Positions 8,815 through 17,500 of a stretch of DNA of 64,000 bases are shown here, one piece after another (position 1 is the first letter of the stretch; each line of letters begins with the position of its first letter). The notes beneath the pieces were generated by a model. The model searched no databases and was not told the origin of the DNA. It saw only the letters and a list, made by a program, of their open reading frames with translations. Both the position numbers and the translations under genes were made by a program. This stretch comes from DATGPD01 sp031423015. Its GTDB lineage: Bacteria; Planctomycetota; UBA1135; UBA2386. The stretch lies in contig JANPER010000090.1 of the NCBI GenBank assembly GCA_031423015.1, positions 1-64,000 of the forward strand, read 5' to 3'.

Positions 8815-9894
8815 ATGTTGAACTTCACCGACCCCGCCCACCCGATCCTCTTCATCCCCGGCCCCGTCGAAGTCGACGCCGAGCTGCGCGCGATCATGGC
8901 GATGCCGATGGTCGGCCACCGCGGCCAGGCGTTCACGGCCGAGGTGCTGGCGCTCGGGCCCAAGCTGCAGAGCCTGTTCCGCACCAAGGCGTTCGCGCTG
9001 TTCGAGAACGCGACCGCCACCGCGCTGATGGAAGCGTCGATCCGCAACCTGGTGCGCGAGTCCGTGCTGCACCTCACCAACGGCGCGTTCAGCGAGCGCT
9101 GGGCCAAGATCAGCGAGTCGTGCGGGCGCAGGGCCGACACGCTCGCGGTCGAGTGGGGTCAGCCGATCACACCAGATCAACTGCGGCAGAAGCTGAAGTC
9201 CGCGCCCGCCTACGAGGCAGTGACGATCACGCACTGCGAAACGTCGACCGGCACGCTCAATCCGCTGCGCGAGCTGGTGGCGGTGGTGCGCGAAATGCGG
9301 CCCGAAGCGCTCGTGCTGGTCGATGTGGTGACGAGCCTCGCCGGGGCCGAGCTGGAGATCGACGCCTGGGGCATCGACTGCGCCTTCGCCGGCACACAGA
9401 AGTGTCTGGCGCTGCCGCCTGGCCTGTGCGTGTACTCGGTGTCCGAGCGCGCGATGGCCAAGGCCAAGACGGTGTCGGGCCGCGGTTGGTTGCTGGACTT
9501 CGCGCGCGCCGCCGACGGGCTCGCAAAGGGTGAGACGCTGGCGACGCCGTGTGTGCCGCTGGTGTTTGCGCTCGGCAAGCAGCTCGATCGCATCCAGCAA
9601 GAGACGCTGCCGCAGCGCTGGCAACGCCACGCGGCGATGCGCGCCGCCACGCTCACTTGGTGCGAGCGCCACGACTTCATCCCGTTCGTCGGCGACGGCT
9701 ACCGCTCCCCCACCGTGTCGACGATCAACGCCTCGGGCCGCACGGTGAAGGACCTCATCACCAAGGGCAAGGCGGGCGGCTTCACCCTGAGCAACGGCTA
9801 CGGCAAACTGAAAGACCAGACGTTCCGCATCGGCCACATGGGCGATCATCCGGTGGCGCGGCTGCAGGCCCTGCTGGATGCATTGGTCGTCTGA
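8815..9894 (+). CDS. Class V PLP aminotransferase, probable phosphoserine aminotransferase
   Basis: 359 aa. PLP enzyme of the alanine-glyoxylate/serine-pyruvate aminotransferase group rather than classic SerC. It opens with ILFIPGPVEVDAEL, has the substrate loop MVGHRGQAF, the THCETSTGTLNP segment, the PLP-ring aspartate in LVDVVTS and the Schiff-base lysine in AGTQKCLALPPGL. Its position behind serA and serB suggests that it supplies the phosphohydroxypyruvate-to-phosphoserine step; this is an inference from context. The alternative is a serine/alanine-glyoxylate aminotransferase. The start at 8815 is chosen because the family begins just before the PGP motif. Confidence 0.8.
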   Translation: MLNFTDPAHPILFIPGPVEVDAELRAIMAMPMVGHRGQAFTAEVLALGPKLQSLFRTKAFALFENATATALMEASIRNLVRESVLHLTNGAFSERWAKISESCGRRADTLAVEWGQPITPDQLRQKLKSAPAYEAVTITHCETSTGTLNPLRELVAVVREMRPEALVLVDVVTSLAGAELEIDAWGIDCAFAGTQKCLALPPGLCVYSVSERAMAKAKTVSGRGWLLDFARAADGLAKGETLATPCVPLVFALGKQLDRIQQETLPQRWQRHAAMRAATLTWCERHDFIPFVGDGYRSPTVSTINASGRTVKDLITKGKAGGFTLSNGYGKLKDQTFRIGHMGDHPVARLQALLDALVV

Positions 9895-9896
9895 TC

Positions 9897-10832
9897 GTGG
9901 TCGCGCGCGCGCTCGATCTGCCGGCTGAGGTCGACGGCTTCTTACGCCACCTCGCGCAAGTGCGCGACATGTCGCCCAACACCGTGCGCGCCTATGGCTG
10001 CGACCTGCGCGCGTTCGTCACCTGGCTGGGCCCCGACGCGTCTACGCCGCCGGATCGCCTGACTCTGCGGCGCTTCGTGGCCAGCCTGCACCGCGACGGC
10101 ATGCAAGCGACCAGCGTGCAGCGCAAGCTGTCGAGTCTGCGCGCACTCTTTCGCCACCTGCGCGAGCGCGGGGTGATCGCGCAAGACCCGGCGCGCCTGG
10201 TGCGCGGACCCAAGTTGCCGGCGCGGCTGCCCAAGTTCTTGAGCGTGCCGCAAGTTGAAATGTTGCTCGGCCTGACCTTCGAGCGCGACTTCGCCGGCCT
10301 TCGCGACCGCGCCATCCTGGAGGTGCTCTACTCGACCGGCTGCCGCGTCGCCGAGGCCGCCACGCTGTCGTTGCGCCAGATCGACGTCGAGGAGGGCATC
10401 GCGCGCGTGTTTGGCAAGGGCAAGAAGGAACGCGTCGCGCTGCTCGGCCGGCCGGCGCTGGCCGCCGTGTCGGAGTACCTCCCGCTGCGGCAACGCGCGC
10501 TCGCCGACCACGGCACCGCGACGAACATCCTGTTCCTCAATCGCCGCGGGCGCCCGTTGAGTTCGCGCTGGCTGTTCGAGGTCGTGCGGCAAGCCGCGCG
10601 CCGCGCCGGTATCCCCACCAAGCTGTCGCCGCACGGCCTGCGTCACTCGTTCGCCACCCACCTGCTGGACCGCGGCGCCGACTTGCGCACCGTGCAGGAG
10701 CTGCTCGGCCACGAACGCCTGGCGACGACGCAGGTGTACACGCACGTGTCGATGGCGCGGCTGCGGCAGGTGTACGACGCAGCCCACCCGCACGGCTCGG
10801 CCGCGCAGCGACGGCGCGCGTCGCCTGACTAG
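9897..10832 (+). CDS. XerC/XerD-type tyrosine recombinase
   Basis: 311 aa. Site-specific recombinase that resolves chromosome dimers at dif. The N-terminal SAM-like domain (about 5-90) binds DNA. The catalytic set is visible: Arg in STGCRVAEA, Lys in FGKGKKERV, HGLRHSFATH (HxxR), LGHERLATTQ and the tyrosine nucleophile in VYTHVS. The GTG at 9897 lies 2 bp after the aminotransferase stop and gives the normal Xer length. No integrase-specific extension is seen and no mobile element surrounds it, so a housekeeping Xer role is likely. XerC versus XerD cannot be settled here. Confidence 0.9.
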   Translation: MVARALDLPAEVDGFLRHLAQVRDMSPNTVRAYGCDLRAFVTWLGPDASTPPDRLTLRRFVASLHRDGMQATSVQRKLSSLRALFRHLRERGVIAQDPARLVRGPKLPARLPKFLSVPQVEMLLGLTFERDFAGLRDRAILEVLYSTGCRVAEAATLSLRQIDVEEGIARVFGKGKKERVALLGRPALAAVSEYLPLRQRALADHGTATNILFLNRRGRPLSSRWLFEVVRQAARRAGIPTKLSPHGLRHSFATHLLDRGADLRTVQELLGHERLATTQVYTHVSMARLRQVYDAAHPHGSAAQRRRASPD

Positions 10833-10861
10833 CCCGGCTTCCGCAGCAGCAACACGGCGAT

Positions 10862-11440
10862 TCAATCGGCCGCCGCGCCGGCCGCCAGAATCGCGCGCGC
10901 CTTCCGACCGAGGCGCAACACGCTTTCCTCGTGCACGATCTGCTCCAGCTCGTGCAGCCTGAACCACAAGAGCGCGTGCGACTCGTCGCTCAACACCAAG
11001 TCTTGCCCGGGGCGCGCACGCAGCAAGAAGCGAATGTCGTGGTGTTCGTGCTCTGGCTCGTCGGCCCGCGCCGGAATCACGTGCACGTCGACGTCGAGCG
11101 GCAGGCCGGCGATGCCCTGCACCGGCACGACGTCGAAGTGCGCCATCCCCGACTCCTCGCGCGCCTCGCGCAGCGCCGCCTGCGCAGCGTGGCTTTCGCC
11201 ATCCACGTGACCCCCGAGCTGCAGCCATCGGTTCAGCTTGCGATGGTGCGTCAACAGGAAGCGCTCGCCGTTTTGGTCGACGATGAAGGCCGACGCGGTG
11301 ATGTGCCCCGGCGGACACGAACGCAGCAGGCAGTCGGTGTGTGTGCGCACCAGCGCCGTGATGCGATCGACGACCCCGCTCTCACCGGGGAAGCAGCCGC
11401 GATAGCGCGCCAGAAGATCGAAGAGCGGTTGCCGGTGCAT
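10862..11440 (-). CDS. NUDIX hydrolase
   Basis: 192 aa. The complete Nudix box GX5EX7REUXEEXGU is present (GGHVDGESHAAQAALREAREESGM region, about residues 76-99), so it hydrolyses a nucleoside diphosphate linked to some moiety. The N-terminal 50 residues are family-variable. The substrate cannot be told from sequence; the nearest resemblance is to the generic ADP-ribose/NUDIX domain proteins. It lies between the xer gene (convergent, 29 bp) and the glucan synthase (divergent, 104 bp). Confidence 0.88.
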   Translation of the reverse strand: MHRQPLFDLLARYRGCFPGESGVVDRITALVRTHTDCLLRSCPPGHITASAFIVDQNGERFLLTHHRKLNRWLQLGGHVDGESHAAQAALREAREESGMAHFDVVPVQGIAGLPLDVDVHVIPARADEPEHEHHDIRFLLRARPGQDLVLSDESHALLWFRLHELEQIVHEESVLRLGRKARAILAAGAAAD

Positions 11441-11544
11441 CGTCGCGACCAGCCATCAGAGCAGAACGTCGTCTGTGCGAAACCGCATTGCCGGTTGATT
11501 CGTCGCGCAGATTTCCCACAGTGGTTCTCCCGGTTTCTCGAGCG

Positions 11545-14500
11545 ATGAGACGCACCGCGCACAAGTTGGAGTTTGAGGAACCGATCCGCGCCGAGCTATT
11601 CGGCAACGAGCGGCTGGAGCAGCATGCCCAGAGCCTGGCGACAGCACAGACCATCACCTCCCGGCCCCAGCGCGTCCCCTCCCTGCTCGCACGCGTGCGC
11701 GACAACCGCCGCGTGCTGCTCGCCGCCTATCGCGTGATTGCCAAGGCGGTGCGCGACGAGAGCGCGATCACTCCGGGCGCCGAGTGGTTCGTCGACAACT
11801 TCCATATCGTCGAGGACCAAGTACGCGAGATCCAAGAAGACCTGCCGCCGGGCTACTACCGCGAGCTGAGCAAGCTCGCCGACGGCCCGCTCGCCGGCTA
11901 CCCGCGCGTGTTCGGCATCACCTGGGCTTACGTCGCGCATACCGAGAGCCGGTTCGACCCGGACACCTTCCTGGCGTTCGTGCGCGCCTACCAGAGCGTG
12001 CAGGTCTTGACGCTGGGTGAGCTGTGGGCGCTGGCGATCTCGCTGCGGGTCATTCTGCTGGAGAACCTGCGCCGGCTCGTCGACCAGATCGTACGTCGGC
12101 GGGCAGCCCGCGAGGCGGCCGACCGGCTGGCCGACGAGTGCTTGGGCTTGGTCGCGGCCGGGCCGGCCGGCCTCGAGGAGCGGCTGCGCGGTCCACGCCC
12201 GCTGGAGACAGCGTTTTGCGTGCAACTCATCATGCGGCTGCGCGGCCAGGATCCCACGTCGACGCCAGTCTTGCGCTGGCTAGACGAGCGGCTCGCCGAA
12301 CAGGGCACGACCGCTGACGAACGCGTGCAGCTCGAACACCAACGGCAGGGCACAACCAACCTGATCGTGCGCAACGTGATCACCAGCATGCGGCTGATCT
12401 CGTCGTTCGATTGGGCCGACTTCCTGGAAGACGTCAGCCTCGTCGAGCACACGCTGCGTCGCCATGCCGCCTACGCGGCGATGGACTTCGCCACGCGCGA
12501 TCGTTACCGGCGCGCCGTCGAGCAGTTGGCGCGCCGCAGCGGCCTGACCGAAATCGAGGTCGCCGAGCGGAGCGTGCGGATGGCGATCGGCGCGCGCATC
12601 GAAGCAAGCGCGGCCACTGACCTACGGCGTGAGCGACGGACCGATCCCGGCTATTGGCTGATCGCCGAGGGCCAGCGCGACTTCGAGCGCGAACTCGGCG
12701 TTTTGGCGCCGCGGTCGCGCGTCGATCGGCGCCGCGCGACGCTTCTCTACTTGCTGGCCCTGGCGTCGATCACCCTCGCACTGGTGCTGGCGCCGCTCTT
12801 GGCCGCACACGGCGCGGGCGCCAGCGCGGTTGCGCTGTTCACGCTGCTCGCCCTTGCCCTGCTGCCGGCCTCCGACCTCGCGGTCGCGCTCGTGCAACGC
12901 TTGGTGACCGCATGGTGGCCGCCGGCGTTCTTGCCGCGCCTCGACCTCAGCGACGGCGTGCCCCAAACGCTGCGCACGATCGTGGTCGTGCCCACGTTGC
13001 TCAGCGACATCGAGCAAGTGAAGCGCCAGGTGCACGCCCTGGAGATCCACTACCTCGCGAGTGCGCCCGGCGCGCTGCACTTCGCCCTCCTGTCCGACTG
13101 GCGCGACGCGCCGAGCGAGACGATGCCCGGCGACGAGGAAAGCGTCGCGGCCGCGCAAGACAGCATCGCGCGCCTCAACGAACGCTACGGCAAGGTTCCG
13201 GGCGGCGGCGCGCGCTTTCTGCTGCTGCATCGTCGCCGGCTGTACAACAAGAGCGAGGGCAAGTGGCTCGGATGGGAACGTAAGCGCGGCAAACTGCACG
13301 AACTGAATCGCCTGCTGCGCGGCGCGCGCGACACTACGTTCACCACCGCCGACTCGACCCAGCTGCCGACCGGTGTGCGCTACGTCGTGACCCTCGACGC
13401 CGACACGCGCTTGCCGCGGGGCGCGGTCGCTCGGTTGGTCGGCGCGATCGCACACCCACTCAACCGCCCGTGCTTCGATGCCGCGCTCGGCCGCGTCGTC
13501 GCTGGCTACGGCGTGCTGCAACCCAAGATCACCCCGGCTTTGCCCAGCGAACTCGAAGGTTCGGTGTACCGGCGAGTCTTCTCCGGGCAGGCGGGCATGG
13601 ACCCGTACGCGTTCGCGGTCTCGGACGTGTACCAAGACCTGTTCGACGAGGGCTCGTACGTCGGCAAGGGCATCTACGATGTCGACGCCTTCGAGGCGGC
13701 GCTAGCCCACCGCGTGCCGGACAACGCGCTGCTCAGCCACGATCTGTTCGAGGGCTTGTTCCTCCGCGCCGGGCTCGACACGCAGACCGAGCTGTTCGAG
13801 GACGCGCCGGCGCACGTGCTGGTGGCGGCGGCGCAGCAGCACCGTTGGACGCGCGGCGACTGGCAGCTGCTGCCTTGGATCTGGCGACCAGGGCGTCGGA
13901 CGCAGGGGCTGCCCGACACGCCTCCGGTGCCGGCGATCGAGCGCTGGAAGATGATCGACAACCTGCGCCGTTCGTTGGCGGCGCCAGCCATCGTCTTGCT
14001 GTTCGTGGCCGCCTGGCTCGTGCCGAACGCGGCGCCGACCAGCTGGATGCGGCTCCTCTTGGCCGCCTTGGTGCTGCCAGCCATGCTGCCGTTGCTCAAC
14101 GGCATCCTGCCACGCAGGCGACGGGTCTCACTACGCGCCCATTTCGGCGCCCTCTTCGAGGACGTCGTCACCGCGTGTGCGCAGGTCGGTATCTCGTTGG
14201 CGCTGCTTGCGAACCAAGCGTGGCAGATGTCCGACGCGATCGTGCGCACCCTGGTGCGCGTCTACATCACGCGCCGCCGACTGCTGCAGTGGGTCACCGC
14301 CGCGCAAACGACGGCGCGGGCGCGCGCGCATGTTGCATCGTTCTACCGCAGCATGTCCGGGTCACTCATCCTGGTCGCCGGGTCAGCGCTCCTGCTGCTG
14401 AGCGTAGGCACGCGCCAGGCGCTGTTGGTCACGCTCCCCGTGCTGGCGCTTTGGGCCTCGGCACCACTGATCGCCTGTCTGGTGAGTCGCCTGCCGCGGC

Positions 14501-17500
14501 GAGCGCGAATCGAAACGCTGACGCCCGACCAGGCCCGGCAGCTTCGACAGATCGCGCGGCGCACCTGGCAGTTCTTCGCGAAGTTCGTCGACGACGAGAA
14601 CCACGCGCTGCCGCCCGACAACTTTCAGGAGACGCCAAACCCGGTCGTCGCGCACCGCACGTCGCCCACCAACATGGGGCTGTATCTGTTGTCGGTGACG
14701 GCGGCGCGGGACTTCGGCTGGATCGGCACGCGCGAGGCCGTGGATCGCTTGGAGAAGACGCTCGCAACGATGCAGGGTCTCGAGCGCTTCCGCGGTCATT
14801 TCCTCAACTGGTACGACACCCGCACCCTGCAGCCCCTCGAGCCGCGCTACGTCTCGTCGGTGGACAGCGGCAACCTGGCGGGGCATCTGCTGGCCCTCGA
14901 GCAGGGGGCACGCGAACTGCTCACCGGGCCGGTCGCCTTCGCACGCGTGGCGGCCGGCATCGAAGACGCCGCCGATCTCGCGCGTCAGACGCTGTCGCTG
15001 CTGGCAGACGACCGCGGCACGTCCACCGTCACGCGCACGCAGATGGCGGACGCCGGCGAGCGCCTCGGCGCGCAGTTGCGCCTCGCGGTGACCCTTGACG
15101 ACCGCATCGCGCAGCTGGCCGCACTGCGGCACGAGGCTAGCGACCTGGCCGACATCGCGCGCACCATCCATCGTGCGCGCGGCGACAGCGAGGGAACCGA
15201 CCTGTCGGCCACCGCCGATGCGGTGGTCGCGTGCATCGAGAGCCACCAACGCGATCTCGAGGACGTCAGCGCAGACGACGTCAAGCAGCGCATTGCGGCG
15301 ATCGTGCACGACTGCGCCGAACTCCGGAGCGCGATGGACTTCCGCTTCCTGTACGACGACGAGCGCAAGCTGTTCGCCATCGGGGCGGTGGCACCCGAGG
15401 GCAAGCTCGACCCTGGCTTCTTCGATCTGCTGGCGTCGGAGGCGCGCCTGACCAGCTTCCTGGCGATCGCCCAAGGTGATGTCGAAGTCGAGCACTGGTT
15501 CCACATGGGCCGTTCGCTCACGCCCACCAAGCACGGCGCCGCGCTGATCTCGTGGTCGGGCTCGATGTTCGAGTACCTGATGCCGGCCCTGGTGATGCGC
15601 TCACCGACCAACAGCCTGCTGGAGCGTACCTACCACGCGATCGTGCGCCGTCAGATCGCCTACGGTCGCAAGCGCGGTGTGCCCTGGGGCGTTTCCGAGT
15701 CGGCGTACCACAAGCGCGATCTCCAGCAGACCTACCAGTACCTGAACTTCGGCGTGCCGGGTCTGGGCCTCAAGCGCGGCCTGTTCAACGACGTGGTGAT
15801 CGCGCCGTACGCCACCGCGCTGGCGGCGATGGTCGATCCGGTGGCGGCCCTGCGCAACTTCGCCCACCTCGACCGCGAGGGCGGCCGCGGCGTGTACGGC
15901 TACTACGACGCGCTCGACTACAACGCCGAGCGCCTACCCGACGGACAGCGGGTCGGCGTGGTTCGCACCTACATGGCGCACCACCAGGGGATGACCATCC
16001 TGGCGATCACCAACGTCCTGCTCGACGGACGCTTCCGCGCCCACTTCCACGCGCACCCGATCGTCGAGGCGACCGAGCTGTTGTTGCAGGAGCGCACGCC
16101 GCGCGACGTCGATCTGGTGCAGCCACGCGCCGAAGAGGTCGAGGCAAGCCACCACGTGCAAGATCTCGTTCCGCCCATGGTGCGGAGGCTCTCGGCGCCG
16201 CACGCGATCCCGCCACATACGCACTTGCTCTCGAATGGCCGCTACACCGTGATGGTGACGGCCGCGGGCTCGGGATACAGCCGATGGCAGGACCTCGCGG
16301 TGACTCGCTGGCGCGAGGACGCCACGCAAGACGCGTACGGGAGCCACGTCTTCTTGCACGACGCGACCACGCGCCAGGTCTGGTCGGCTGGCTGGCAGCC
16401 GAGCGGCACCGAGCCCGACGCGTACGAAGTTGGCTTCTCCGAAGATCGCGTCGAGATCATGCGGAAGGACGGCGTGATCGCGACCACGTTGGAGATCGTG
16501 CTGTCACCAGAGAACGACGTGGAGGTCCGGCGCGTGTCGCTGCGCAACCTCGACTCGCGCCCGCACGAGATCGAGGTGACGTCGTACGCCGAGATCGTGC
16601 TGGCGCCGCACGCCGCCGACGTGGCGCATCCGGCGTTCTCGAATCTCTTCGTGGAGACCGAGGCGGCGCCGTCCTGGAACGCGCTCATCGCGACGCGCCG
16701 GCCGCGCGCGTTGAGCGAGACCCAGGTTTGGGCTGGGCACGTGATCGCCGTGCAGGGCGAGGTGGTGGGTGAGCTGCAGTACGAGACCGACCGGGTGCGG
16801 TTTCTCGGCCGCGGGCGCGGCCTGCGTGACGCAGTGGCGGTGCGCGACGGTCGCCCGCTCTCAGGCACCACCGGCCGCGTGCTGGACCCGATCTTCAGCC
16901 TGCGACGCCGGGTGCGGATCGAGCCCGGGGCGACGGCGCGCGTGCTGTTCTCGACCTTCATCGCCGGCTCACGCGAGACGGCCTTCGACCTGGCGGACAA
17001 GGCCCGCGACGTCGGAGTCTTCGAGCGCACCTGCACGATGGCTTGGACGCATGGACAGGTGCAGATGCACCACCTCGGCATCGAGCAGGACGAGGCGCAT
17101 CTCTTCCAGCAGCTCGCCAACCGCGTCGTGTTCCTCGACCCGACGTTGCGCGGCTCAGCCGAGGTCCTCAAGCGCAACGCGCATGGCGCGCGCTCGCTGT
17201 GGGGCCTCAGCATTTCCGGCGACCTGCCGATCGTGCTGGTGCGGATCGATGATCCCGAAGACCTAGGCATCGTGCGCCAGACGTTGCGCGCCTGGCAGTA
17301 CTGGCGCCTCAAGCGGCTCGCGGTCGATCTGGTGATCTTGAACGAGCGCGCCACCTCGTACATCCAGGACCTGCAGGCGTCGCTCGAGACGCAGGTGCGG
17401 CAGATGCAGGCGGCGCCGCGACAACCGCACGACCTACTCGGCAACACGTTCGTCTTGCGTGGCGATCTGGTCAACGAGCAGCAGCGCGAAGTACTCACGA

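Noticed and set aside
7005..9140. A 711-codon minus-strand open frame opposite serA, serB and the aminotransferase
   Set aside because: It spans three genes with unmistakable motifs on the plus strand and itself has Ser/Arg/Ala-rich shadow composition.
9897..10832. The tyrosine recombinase as a phage or integron integrase
   Set aside because: Length and motifs fit housekeeping Xer, and there are no attachment-site repeats, cargo genes or tRNA next to it.
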